From: a virus
Strand: one strand, 5' to 3'
DNA length: 64,000 nucleotides
IMG/VR virus record: IMGVR_UViG_3300021961_000042
Location: 1-64,000 of that record
The notes below the pieces were generated by a model. The model worked only from the letters and a program-made list of their open reading frames with translations, ran no database searches and was not told the origin of the DNA. The translations under genes and the position numbers were made by a program. Shown in pieces: positions 27,601 through 34,244 of the stretch (positions are counted from its first letter, which is position 1; each line of letters starts with the position of its first letter).

Positions 27601-28089
27601 ACAAACTTATTTGATAATAAACCAATAAATAATGTTGAAGCGACAACACTAACAAATGACGGAATTGTCTCATGTATCAATAATAATGTGTTTCTTCTAT
27701 CCGCGAATAATTTGTATGCCGCTAATCCTGCATTATCTAAATTAACTTGTGTTAGTTTTCCTGAAGGTGCAGTTCCTTTATTTAGTTTTGATGATGTTGA
27801 CGGAGGTTTAGAAACAATAAACGGTATCTTAGGATCTACCGCACCAATAATAGAGGCGATTAAAAATTCTGCAAAAACAACTAACCCATCTTTAAGTGAT
27901 AAAGAAGCTTATTCCACAGCAATATCGGCACTTTTATTTGCATATGACACAAAGTTTTTATTTACAGGAACAAGGACAGGGCAAGATATATATGATTTTT
28001 ATAGACAAAAAATAGTATCAGGTGAAATCACAACTGATTATGCAACTTACTTATTTGCTCTTGCATCTATATGTATAGATAAATTTTAA
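21616..28089 (+). CDS. Giant baseplate hub-like protein
   Basis: A 2157-residue virion protein, the largest in the window. Residues ~150-260 carry a conserved beta domain (SISINIKPNAGPGGY, then FYLTVKGFYGKAIRYTLF). Long Lys/Asn/Glu-rich helical stretches fill the middle. Residues ~1770-1900 resemble the ring-forming domain of hub proteins (gp27/gpD/gp44 type), with NMFKKFSVGMGGGKETATTF, then IDVSGMGNVMIQPLMYFNLR and the strand YQILEVTHTI. The C-terminal ~250 residues are mostly helical, with an internal EEECNKLVINDYKTLPY linker. Position next to gp53 supports a baseplate role. No lysozyme motif is visible, unlike T4 gp5. Start coupled to the gp53-like gene by an 11-nt overlap. Confidence 0.7.
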   Translation: MADKFQQEKIYIETDYDNIILIDPNKVLIGNQVQDRLVRHEDLVFYANLEARVIPRTKLAVGESFDSPVVNTLVATIQGQSDSFEKLNFLQPKGKKVFDTSWSDQFTGKGSRQGLGANQTGERFEAKDGTIRSFRNVRNYEDTQALGIKSISINIKPNAGPGGYVPDVKIALTDVGGKTLFEQGENSIYSTFFNLPYPQFYLTVKGFYGKAIRYTLFMTDFSAKFNDDTGSFDIDIKLTSNLVSLLQDTSLTYAKTAPKMFPIIVAKGGTSNNAPGGSNTSVKNLDVDYLGRQILNQVYQEYENKKLISPGFPRLTIDQFIKNTDDFVTSIKQSIEKKDFIALNDIKSFREELNEIKDRNYTVLLSRYLDTTNYISYDDGKGPQIYYDFKQTIPLEKRNEIETAIKNEIKNSVEILQKNKTFGIGGFYTIGGKSFPSEIPVSFSEDELFVKITPDKLSDKDFINTYTIRYGRTPDQAELIDFKVQLLLVLQNAETRLDPNTNQPISTEPTYMKFGITDPNNQTLFPGGFLDRINNYQQQLTAKEQEIETKFSNELSDRVTKVDGTLGFKPTIRNIMAIIIAGCDTFYRLMDRTHRLAWDKRNDPLRIKSVIPAEKSSGIDSKNVVNYSTGKLNEQNVVYPWPTYYVQEKLQDGRESFVVRYLGDPKYASKTFAFDYATWPEIHFTENFLDASVRKASSSQQNVYQNLQNIQNFTTVNALEFPFKNKPYNSTTELSIMYELYERLYVLSNYSNILAKQFNPQSLQADTFVSHLEAQNIINAITENFTVQEKLKNTNFNYENAFNYLKTLANNGTSDHWLNLERGIFNTPYLQNLTENSFGLYSKKSIDGYTLALENNDPLAPKFKQYVEERKELDYEQDDILSKSYITEKTLTFLDDIKVLARLKKNDYYTNILPYFSLNFIVNNSKKDILVNPTTNNPVNNLIELKDYLSKGEENLNFTEKNYSDIPSYSGNVSSSQINSNINTPYFVNALQKGVELEKSGNTTTAYVALGYMYLNSYLIPLAYYNTYDKDFNNIDILFSDNIISKLDEYEYSQILKIGSLYHRYKKYIETGEDILDGVINDFDFTKNYDPLSQNLEKIYKIKNYTGGSQDFICQYKKIDANDNTKYVDIINTGFYPKLISDVHYYFTGKDLFTGYTESEFTDAYTAGTLNIGVNKDASYFMPFGSDPNNLKRSIILNPYFSYLTFDKNYNIDAQNKIHILIPSNGGIPLNQAKFEFFKNDKLTYEILSSKELFNGSVRTLWGQPNYGFFPKTSNILENNIFLSPYQDLFEGNSLGYYFKLFRKEILDKFEELFLGFCKKRPEPKDVLILEDDVQDPSYFSSGGITSLKNRKLFDQMLSIFSVNDASSPLTKIQENNDGLSLATTQKKNNANTFREFLIENPIIFKNGNPLNFNRKLFTSLTTIPELKNLQPITFSPYVPGTLPGDGILTGTSALLTSKTLSQKNVDAWKSLLLHNYNGNFNDVYISYNNTGCTITDFFIDMNIEFTKENVETCEELIKRYSLQKFYAISNGNIYNKTNFISYIDNLLQENLDTQKNLTNQVFQYMRDKIPGVSLQTNSNQGNISGDINKLSTYIQLQTFNNRWTAGSDLLTRPLFEDFLFMNTANADIGDQLQFFLDDVTKYLKMEKNMTVSDVIGHILNEDRTTLFYATPSFINFNGVLDAENYDKPTDIDIPNSLFGTFRNVNYLDSRQKFIFLYVGKTSEHPALNDNRNVVYGDDSFDIRNQADCPIRIPQTPETNFYKTNKIVGFNVDFGIRNQNMFKKFSVGMGGGKETATTFKVNERLAGGSTGDKVAQETQSMYSYYKSLSYNIDVSGMGNVMIQPLMYFNLRHIPLFYGPYQILEVTHTINESSFETKFNGVRIPKYALPDVDSISTFVKKNYLEKYKSEILKANNENRYQEDIETILDPSKQSNEPKTSPEEECNKLVINDYKTLPYVNNKITTISIGELVLKIKNKQPEKYVDALILLLLMSRPTNLFDNKPINNVEATTLTNDGIVSCINNNVFLLSANNLYAANPALSKLTCVSFPEGAVPLFSFDDVDGGLETINGILGSTAPIIEAIKNSAKTTNPSLSDKEAYSTAISALLFAYDTKFLFTGTRTGQDIYDFYRQKIVSGEITTDYATYLFALASICIDKF

Positions 28090-28099
28090 ATTAACGATA

Positions 28100-28113
28100 T
28101 ATTTATAATAAAA
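28100..28113 (+). promoter_or_regulatory. Putative late promoter element
   Basis: TATTTATAATAAAA, 5 nt before the ATG at 28119. Confidence 0.55.
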
Positions 28114-28118
28114 AAACT

Positions 28119-28346
28119 ATGAGCAATATTAAAAATTTATTAGATGATTATTTGAAAAAAGATACTAGATTATCTGAAAAACAAATAGATGCGGATCACA
28201 AACAAGTTTGTGATTTAGATACCGGTGATTGTTATACTATTAGAATGAAAGATGGTTTAATAGAAAGAGTGGACAATACACTTAAAACAAATAGAACATT
28301 AAGGGTAGAAACACCTACAGGTGTTAAAACATTATTGAACGGTTAA
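28119..28346 (+). CDS. 75-residue conserved-looking small protein, unknown function
   Basis: A charged soluble protein beginning MSNIKNLLDDYLKKDTRLSE. The central part, HKQVCDLDTGDCYTIRMKDG, has two cysteines about six residues apart followed by a predicted beta hairpin. No metal-binding set is complete. It follows the giant hub gene and precedes the acidic Pro/Gly-rich protein by 11 nt, with its own promoter-like element, so both are probably made late. No function can be assigned. Confidence 0.7.
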   Translation: MSNIKNLLDDYLKKDTRLSEKQIDADHKQVCDLDTGDCYTIRMKDGLIERVDNTLKTNRTLRVETPTGVKTLLNG

Positions 28347-28357
28347 AAATAATAAAA

Positions 28358-29053
28358 ATGAGTGTAGATAAGAAAATATTACAAGAAATAGAAAGAATTA
28401 AAAATATAAATAGATATATCCTTAACGAACAAGAACCACCGGCTGAACCACCGGCTGAACCACCTGCGGCACCTCTTGGAGGTGAAGAAGGACCTATAGG
28501 AGATATCCCACCTGGAGGAGAACCAGGAGCGGCACCTGGAGGAGATACAGGAGCAGCACCCCCAACAGGAGGTACTGAAGTTCCTGAACCTGTAGATGTT
28601 GCGACTGATCCTGACGTAGAGGAAGTAGGGGCAGAAACCGAAAATGCTGAAGGAGAGGAAGAATCAGAAGAAATAGACATCACAGATTTAGTTACAACTC
28701 AACAAGAAATTAAAGATAAACAAGACGGGTTTATGGATGATATGATTTCTAAATTAGATGAGTTACAGTCTAAGTTACAAAGTATGGATCAAATTTTGAA
28801 TAAAATAGAAAATTTAGAAAAAAAGTTTGATAGATATAGAGATAAAACACCTGAAGAAAAACTAATGCTAAGATCTTTAGATTCTTACCCTTATAATCAA
28901 AAACTTACTGATTTTTTTGACGATAAAAAAGTTGATATGGAAAAATCAGGAAAAAACGAATATGTATTAACATCAGATGAAGTTGAAAACTTTTCACCAA
29001 ACGAAATTAAAAAAACGTTTAATATTTATGACGACGAGGAAGAACAAATGTAA
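28358..29053 (+). CDS. Acidic Pro/Gly-rich coiled-coil protein, candidate head-internal/scaffold protein
   Basis: A 231-residue protein in four parts. Residues 1-25 are a charged amphipathic helix (KKILQEIERIKNINRYILNE) that ends in L-N-E, similar to T4 capsid-targeting propeptides. Residues ~26-90 are a Pro/Gly/Ala/Glu linker (PPAEPPAEPPAAPLGGEEG and similar) encoded by unusually GC-rich DNA. Residues ~95-155 are acidic and then a predicted coiled coil (ISKLDELQSKLQSMDQILNK). The C-terminal ~70 residues are compact and acidic. Such architecture fits an internal head or scaffold-type protein, by inference only. A strong terminator follows 5 nt after the stop. Confidence 0.75.
   Translation: MSVDKKILQEIERIKNINRYILNEQEPPAEPPAEPPAAPLGGEEGPIGDIPPGGEPGAAPGGDTGAAPPTGGTEVPEPVDVATDPDVEEVGAETENAEGEEESEEIDITDLVTTQQEIKDKQDGFMDDMISKLDELQSKLQSMDQILNKIENLEKKFDRYRDKTPEEKLMLRSLDSYPYNQKLTDFFDDKKVDMEKSGKNEYVLTSDEVENFSPNEIKKTFNIYDDEEEQM
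28433..28468 (+). repeat. 12-nt tandem repeat (3 copies)
   Basis: GAACCACCGGCT at 28433-28444 and 28445-28456, with a diverged third copy at 28457-28468. It encodes the EPPA repeats and lies in a local GC-rich patch. Confidence 0.85.
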
Positions 29054-29058
29054 AAACT

Positions 29059-29084
29059 AAGGGACCCACAAGGTCCCTTTTTTA
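29059..29084 (+). terminator. Strong intrinsic terminator
   Basis: Perfect 8-bp stem AAGGGACC (29059-29066) / GGTCCCTT (29072-29079) with a 5-nt loop and a T-run. It separates late virion genes from the replication cluster. Confidence 0.9.
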
Positions 29085-29115
29085 TTTGACAATCGTAGAA
29101 AATCACTTATATTTG
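29085..29115 (+). promoter_or_regulatory. Bacteroidota-type promoter of the replication cluster
   Basis: TTTG (29085-29088), 19-nt spacer, TATATTTG (29108-29115). This matches the -33 TTTG / -7 TAnnTTTG consensus of the Bacteroidota primary sigma factor. It begins directly after the terminator and lies 38 nt before the gp32-like start. Confidence 0.75.
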
Positions 29116-29153
29116 TTATAGATAAAAGAGTTAAAAATTAAAAACAAAAATCT

Positions 29154-30005
29154 ATGGCAAATTCAATTGACGCAGTACTAGCACAGTACGAAAAGAACTC
29201 ACAACCAAGTGGTTCACCGAGACAAAACATCTCACAAGAAGACAGAATGAAAAAGTATTTTTCAGCAATTCTTCAAAAAAATGAAAAATCTGCACAAAAA
29301 AGAATCAGAGTGTTACCTACTAAAGATGGTTCTTCACCATTTGTTGAAGTTTGGTATCACGAAATTCAAGTAAACGGGCAGTGGGTTAAGTTGTACGACC
29401 CTGATAAAAACGACAATGAAAGATCACCACTTACTGAAGTTTATAATGAACTTATATCAACAGGTAAAAAAGAAGATAAAGAACTTGCGTCACAATACAG
29501 AGCACGTTTATTTTATATTGTAAAAGTTATTGATAGAGATAACGAACAAGATGGTGTTAAGTTTTGGAGATTCAAACACAATTACAAACAAGAAGGTGTG
29601 TTAGATAAAATCCTACCTATTTGGAAGGCCAAGGGTGACGTTACTGATTCAGAAAAAGGTAGAGACCTTATTATTGAATTAACAAAGGCTAAGACACCAC
29701 AAGGAAAAGAATATACTGTTGTTCAAACAATAATGTATGATGATCCCGCTCCATTACATGCAGACAAAGAAATCATGGAAGGTTGGTTACAAGACGAATT
29801 AACTTGGAAAGATGTTTATTCTAAAAAACCTGTTGAGTATTTAGAAGCGGTGGCAGTAGGGGAGACACCAATTTGGAATTCTGAATTAAAGAAATATGTT
29901 TATGGTGAGGAAGCTGAGATTTCATTAGGTGGAGCACAAAAAGATGAAACACCTATTGTTGACCCACAAGCAAATGATGAACCATCTGAAGAATTACCTT
30001 TCTAA
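29154..30005 (+). CDS. 32: Single-stranded DNA-binding protein (gp32-like)
   Basis: Coats single-stranded DNA and recruits replication and recombination partners. The 283 residues follow the gp32 plan: a basic N-terminal self-association region (QEDRMKKYFSAILQKNEKSA), an OB-fold core with KRIRVLPTKDGSSPFVEVWY and the FWRFKHNYKQ segment, and an acidic C-terminal tail ending DEPSEELPF. It contains no cysteine, so the zinc-binding element of T4 gp32 is absent. The last residues (EELPF) look like the DDDIPF tip of bacterial SSB, which docks partner proteins. It is the first gene of the replication cluster, behind a host-like promoter, which fits early or middle expression. Confidence 0.85.
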   Translation: MANSIDAVLAQYEKNSQPSGSPRQNISQEDRMKKYFSAILQKNEKSAQKRIRVLPTKDGSSPFVEVWYHEIQVNGQWVKLYDPDKNDNERSPLTEVYNELISTGKKEDKELASQYRARLFYIVKVIDRDNEQDGVKFWRFKHNYKQEGVLDKILPIWKAKGDVTDSEKGRDLIIELTKAKTPQGKEYTVVQTIMYDDPAPLHADKEIMEGWLQDELTWKDVYSKKPVEYLEAVAVGETPIWNSELKKYVYGEEAEISLGGAQKDETPIVDPQANDEPSEELPF

Positions 30006-30016
30006 AATAATTTAAT

Positions 30017-30313
30017 ATGAATAAGATCGCACAAAAAATGTATGAAGCTCTGACCTTGAAATATAGGTCAGAGATGGCAGAAGCCGAAGCAACACTTTTA
30101 GTTTACTTTAATAACTCTGTTGGTATTGGTGAACACCCACAACACTTAGAAGAAATGGATAAGTTTGTTGAGAAATTAACTAACGCTAAAGACAAGTTAG
30201 AAATGTTAGAAACCGTTTACAAATACAACATAAAAAGAGAAGATGGTTTTGAAGTGACCGAAGATATGTTAAAAATTATAAACGAACAAAAAGAAGAAGA
30301 AAATGGCAATTAA
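30017..30313 (+). CDS. 98-residue helical protein between gp32 and uvsX, unknown function
   Basis: A predicted all-helical acidic protein (QKMYEALTLKYRSEMAEAEA, later EEMDKFVEKLTNAKDKLEML). The middle contains NSVGIGEHPQHLEE, a distinctive stretch that looks conserved. It starts 11 nt after the gp32-like stop, and its end overlaps the UvsX start by 11 nt, so it is translationally linked to recombination genes. A role as a UvsX or gp32 accessory factor is possible (T4 UvsY is also small and helical) but unproven. Confidence 0.75.
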   Translation: MNKIAQKMYEALTLKYRSEMAEAEATLLVYFNNSVGIGEHPQHLEEMDKFVEKLTNAKDKLEMLETVYKYNIKREDGFEVTEDMLKIINEQKEEENGN

Positions 30314-31310
30314 AAAGAACGACTTTAGTTCATTAAAGAAAAAGTTTTCCACATCTGCAAAATATAAACCACAAAGGTTTTTTGATTTGGGTGAACCGTT
30401 CTTAGATGCCGTTGGTTTACCAGGTCCTGCGATGGGTCACATAAATATGTTTTTAGGTCATAGTGATACAGGTAAAACAACTGCTTTAGTTAAAACGGCG
30501 GTTGATGCCCAAAAGAAAGGAATACTACCTGTATTCATAATTACAGAACAAAAATGGTCTTTTGAACATGCTAAACTAATGGGTTTTGAATGTGAAGAAG
30601 TTGTTGATACTGAAACAGGCGAATTAGAGTGGGATGGTTTTTATATCTTTAATAATAACTTTGATTACATTGAACAGATTACAGATTACATTAATGATTT
30701 GTTAGATGCACAAGAAAAAGGGGATTTAGACTATTCACTATGTATCATGTGGGATTCAGTTGGGTCTGTTCCTTGTAAGATGACTTATGAAGGTAAAGGA
30801 GGTAAACAACACAATGCAAGTGTTTTGGCTGACAAGATTGGAATGGGAATCAATCAAAGAATATCAGGATCAAGAAAGGCGGATTCTAAATATGAAAACA
30901 CTTTAATTATTGTAAATCAACCTTGGGTTGAGTTACCTGATAACCCTTTTGGACAACCTAAAATTAAAGCAAAAGGTGGAGAAGCAATTTGGTTAAACTC
31001 ATCATTAGTATTTTTGTTTGGAAATCAAAAAGGTGCTGGAACAACTAAGATCACCGCAACAAAAGACAAAAGAACCGTTAAGTTTGCTTCAAGAACAAAA
31101 GTGTCTGTTATGAAAAATCACATTAATGGACTTGGGTTTGAAGATGGAAAAATTATTGTGACACCACATGGATTTTTACCCGGTAAAGAAGCATCCGAAG
31201 AAAAGGCATCTATTGAACAATACAAAAAAGATTATGCTGAGTATTGGAAAGAAATTATCGGAGTTGATGGTGACTTTGATTTGAAAGCAGAAAAAGAAGA
31301 AGTAGAATAG
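30303..31310 (+). CDS. uvsX: RecA/UvsX-type recombinase
   Basis: An ATP-dependent strand-exchange protein, 335 residues. Walker A is GHSDTGKTT near residues 53-61. Walker B is SLCIMWDSVG near 140-150. The conserved NTLIIVNQPW strand and the KAKGGEAIWLNSSLVFLFG segment of the RecA core follow. The N-terminal FFDLGEPFLDAVGLPGPAMG matches the 'substrate entry' part of UvsX-like proteins. The acidic C-terminus (DLKAEKEEVE) is common in RecA relatives. It overlaps the upstream 98-residue gene by 11 nt and probably acts in recombination-dependent replication with the gp32-like protein. Confidence 0.93.
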   Translation: MAIKKNDFSSLKKKFSTSAKYKPQRFFDLGEPFLDAVGLPGPAMGHINMFLGHSDTGKTTALVKTAVDAQKKGILPVFIITEQKWSFEHAKLMGFECEEVVDTETGELEWDGFYIFNNNFDYIEQITDYINDLLDAQEKGDLDYSLCIMWDSVGSVPCKMTYEGKGGKQHNASVLADKIGMGINQRISGSRKADSKYENTLIIVNQPWVELPDNPFGQPKIKAKGGEAIWLNSSLVFLFGNQKGAGTTKITATKDKRTVKFASRTKVSVMKNHINGLGFEDGKIIVTPHGFLPGKEASEEKASIEQYKKDYAEYWKEIIGVDGDFDLKAEKEEVE

Positions 31311-31334
31311 TAAGAACCCTGTAAGTTTACAGAA

Positions 31335-32342
31335 ATGACAAAAACCCTATTAGTTGACGGGAATAATTTATTAAAAATTGGATTTCACGGAGTTAAAGAT
31401 TACTTTAACGGAACTGAACACGTAGGAGGTATTTGGCATTTCCTTAACACATTACGAAGGTTTATAGACGAAGAAAACTTCAACAAGGTGGTTGTATTTT
31501 GGGACGGAGAACTGTCAACATCCCAACGAAGGTTAATCTACCCAAAATACAAGCTTAACCGAAAAGGAACAGTCGAGGACTTCAAAGAAGAATCATTTAG
31601 CAAACAAAAACAAAGAGTGAAACAATACTTGGAAGAAATGTTTGTTAGACAAGTTGAATTTGAAAACTCTGAAGCCGACGACCTCATCGCCTATTACTGT
31701 AAAATATCTAAAGACGAATCTAAAACCATATTTAGTGGTGATAGAGACCTCACACAACTTATCTCGGAAGATGTTACTCTATATTCCCCTAATACAAAAA
31801 AGTATTATAAAAACGGAGATAAAATCAAACTACATGAAATAGAGATTCCCCACTACAATGTTAAAACATTTAAGATAATATCTGGTGACAAATCAGATAA
31901 TATAGATGGTATCTATTATCTAGGTGAAAAAACATTAATCAAACTATTTCCTGAGATACTTGATAAAGAGATTAGTTTTTCCGATATTTTACAAAAAGGT
32001 GAAGAACTCCTAAAAGAACAAAAAGATAATACCGCTTTAAAAAATTTACTGACGGGTAAAACAAAAGAAGGTATTTTTGGTGACGAGTTTTTTGAAATCA
32101 ATAAAAAGATTGTGGATTTATCGGAACCACTAATTAGTGAAGAAGGAAAAGAATTAGTACACTCTTATTACTCTGAGTCATTGGATCCTGACGGAAGAGG
32201 ATATAAAAATCTAATTCGAATGATGATGGAGGACGGATTATTTAAATACCTACCAAAAGGGGATGAACAGTGGGTATATTTTTTAAAACCATTTTTAAAG
32301 TTAACAAGAAAAGAAAAAACAAAGTTTAAAACAAAAAAGTAA
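31335..32342 (+). CDS. rnh: 5'-3' exonuclease / RNase H (T4 Rnh, FEN family)
   Basis: Removes RNA primers and 5' flaps on the lagging strand. The 335 residues contain the FEN-type acidic motifs: LLVDGNNLLK at the N-terminus, VVVFWDGELSTSQRRLIYPK, then NSEADDLIAYY, FSGDRDLTQLI and IISGDKSDNIDGI. These provide the metal-binding aspartates and glutamates and the H3TH DNA-binding turn (T4 RNase H is 305 residues). It lies within the replication cluster, 24 nt after uvsX, and is followed after 4 nt by a conserved-looking unknown gene. Confidence 0.9.
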   Translation: MTKTLLVDGNNLLKIGFHGVKDYFNGTEHVGGIWHFLNTLRRFIDEENFNKVVVFWDGELSTSQRRLIYPKYKLNRKGTVEDFKEESFSKQKQRVKQYLEEMFVRQVEFENSEADDLIAYYCKISKDESKTIFSGDRDLTQLISEDVTLYSPNTKKYYKNGDKIKLHEIEIPHYNVKTFKIISGDKSDNIDGIYYLGEKTLIKLFPEILDKEISFSDILQKGEELLKEQKDNTALKNLLTGKTKEGIFGDEFFEINKKIVDLSEPLISEEGKELVHSYYSESLDPDGRGYKNLIRMMMEDGLFKYLPKGDEQWVYFLKPFLKLTRKEKTKFKTKK

Positions 32343-32346
32343 AATT

Positions 32347-32799
32347 ATGAAAGAGCAGAATGATGTAACAAAGGTTGAGTTTCTAATTACACTTAACAAC
32401 AATTTTGTGGTACAAAGATTCTTTAATGTAAAAGGATATCATGAAAAGGCTGAAAGTTCAGTTGAATTGTATGAGTACATTAAGTATCTATCTGAGTCAC
32501 TTCAAACAAAATTGAGAAACAAGTGTATGGTATATATGTTAGACAACAGATACCAAATTGAAGAAGACCCAAGCGTTTTAGAAACATCAAACACAGATGG
32601 ACCTGAGATATTTAACATAATCTTAAAGGTCGGAAATAAGACAATTTGTCATAGAGTAATTGACGCGAAACTATACCCACCAAAGGTAAGATATACCCTT
32701 GACATACGACCAGACATAAAAAACATTTTAAGAGAATTAACTGACATTTTATCAGATAAAAATTTATCTTATCAGTACCTTAATTATTCGTTCGCTTAA
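32347..32799 (+). CDS. 150-residue replication-cluster protein, unknown function
   Basis: A mixed alpha/beta soluble protein. N-terminal beta strands (KVEFLITLNNNFVVQRFFNV) are followed by a helix (SSVELYEYIKYLSESLQTKL) and later TICHRVIDAKLYPPKVRYTL. It has no recognised catalytic motif. Placement between the flap nuclease and the replicative helicase, with tight spacing upstream, suggests a role in replication such as helicase-loading or primosome accessory work, but that is inference from position only. Confidence 0.75.
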   Translation: MKEQNDVTKVEFLITLNNNFVVQRFFNVKGYHEKAESSVELYEYIKYLSESLQTKLRNKCMVYMLDNRYQIEEDPSVLETSNTDGPEIFNIILKVGNKTICHRVIDAKLYPPKVRYTLDIRPDIKNILRELTDILSDKNLSYQYLNYSFA

Positions 32800-32802
32800 C
32801 TA

Positions 32803-32810
32803 TATTTATC
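32803..32810 (+). promoter_or_regulatory. Possible promoter element before helicase gene
   Basis: TATTTATC, a shortened member of the TATTTATA family, 27 nt before the ATG at 32838. A weak match. Confidence 0.3.
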
Positions 32811-32837
32811 TAAAACAAGGAACAAAATCTATATAAT

Positions 32838-34220
32838 ATGTCAGACAAAAAAAACTTCGGATACTTAGGAAATACTTTTCAAATTCAGTTATTAAATAAC
32901 ATTATCACTTACAAAGATTTCTCTAATTCCATAATAGAAGTTATTGATCCTCATTATTTTGATAACCAATATTTCAAGATTATTTGTCAAATGATTAAGG
33001 AATATTATTCAAATTATGAGCATACACCGACATTTAATACCCTTGAACAATTAACTAAGTCAGAAATCAGTTCACCGATGGCTCAAAAGAGCGTTTTAGA
33101 TACGTTAGAACAGGTTAAGAACGTTTCAGATGAAGGTTCAATATATGTTCAAGAAAAGTCCCTTAAATTCTGTAAACAACAAGAGCTCCAAAAAGTAATG
33201 ACCAAGGCTCAATCAATCATCGATAAAGGTGATTTCGAGAGTTATGATAAGTTAGAAGAAATGGTAAGGGGAGCACTTCAAGTTGGTGAAGTTGATAAGG
33301 GAACTACTGATGTATTTTTTAACCTTGATGAGGTATTGGATGACGACTATAGACACCCAATTCCAATTGGAGTACCTGGCATAGATAACCTATTAAAAGG
33401 TGGTCTTGCTAAAGGTGAAATTGGTGTAATTTTAGCACCTACTGGTGTTGGTAAATCCACATTTACAACTAAAATTGCTAACCACGCATTTAACTTAGGG
33501 TATAATGTTCTTCAGATATTTTTTGAAGACAACCCAAAAATTATCCAAAGAAAACACTTTACACTTTGGACAGGAATACACCCTGACGACCTTTCTGAAA
33601 ATAGAAAAGAAGTAATGGAAAGAGTACAAGAAATTCAATCATCTAGAAAAAACAAATTGATATTGAAAAAATTACCTTCCGATACTGTATCTATGAATCA
33701 AATCAAAAATCAAGTAAGAAAAATGATGGCTGAAGGTACAAAAGTAGATATGATTATTTTAGATTATATTGACTGTGTAGTTCCTGACAAAGTATTAGGT
33801 GATGAATGGAAAAGTGAAGGATCGGTAATGCGAGGATTTGAGGCAATGTGTCACGAGTTGGATATCGCAGGATGGACAGCAACACAAGGTAACAGAAATT
33901 CAATATCATCAGAGGTTGTTACAACAGATCAAATGGGTGGATCTATTAAAAAAGCACAAGTTGGTCACGTTATTATTACAGTTGCAAAATCATTACAACA
34001 AAAAGAAATGAACTTGGCAACAATAGCAATCACTAAATCAAGGATCGGTAAAGATGGAATTATATTTGAGAACTGTAAGTTTGACAATGGTATGTTAGAA
34101 ATAGATACAGAACAAAGTGTAACATTCCTTGGCCACGAGGAACAAAAAGAAGAAAAGAATAGGAACAGAATTAAGGAACTGTTAGAAAGAAAAAAACAAA
34201 AAGAACAACAAGAATCTTAA
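32838..34220 (+). CDS. 41: Replicative DNA helicase (gp41/DnaB family)
   Basis: A hexameric 5'-3' helicase that unwinds the fork and activates priming. The 460 residues have an N-terminal helical domain (~1-150) and a RecA-like DnaB C-terminal domain. Walker A is APTGVGKST near residues 199-207. Walker B is KVDMIILDYID near 310, and the conserved ATQGNRNS and GGSIKKAQVGHVIITVAKS elements come after it. T4 gp41 is 475 residues. The extreme C-terminus is highly charged (KNRNRIKELLERKKQKEQQE). No primase gene is seen in the window. Confidence 0.92.
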   Translation: MSDKKNFGYLGNTFQIQLLNNIITYKDFSNSIIEVIDPHYFDNQYFKIICQMIKEYYSNYEHTPTFNTLEQLTKSEISSPMAQKSVLDTLEQVKNVSDEGSIYVQEKSLKFCKQQELQKVMTKAQSIIDKGDFESYDKLEEMVRGALQVGEVDKGTTDVFFNLDEVLDDDYRHPIPIGVPGIDNLLKGGLAKGEIGVILAPTGVGKSTFTTKIANHAFNLGYNVLQIFFEDNPKIIQRKHFTLWTGIHPDDLSENRKEVMERVQEIQSSRKNKLILKKLPSDTVSMNQIKNQVRKMMAEGTKVDMIILDYIDCVVPDKVLGDEWKSEGSVMRGFEAMCHELDIAGWTATQGNRNSISSEVVTTDQMGGSIKKAQVGHVIITVAKSLQQKEMNLATIAITKSRIGKDGIIFENCKFDNGMLEIDTEQSVTFLGHEEQKEEKNRNRIKELLERKKQKEQQES

Positions 34221-34244
34221 AATAAATTATTAAATTTGTAAAAA

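Noticed and set aside
21616-28089. Tail lysozyme (gp5-like) domain in the hub-like protein
   Set aside because: No glycoside hydrolase or peptidase motif could be seen; no call made.
34231-34238. TAAATTTG, a -7-like Bacteroidota element before the ribonucleotide reductase gene
   Set aside because: No TTTG/TTG at the matching upstream distance, and it lies only 6 nt from the ATG. A chance match is likely in AT-rich DNA.
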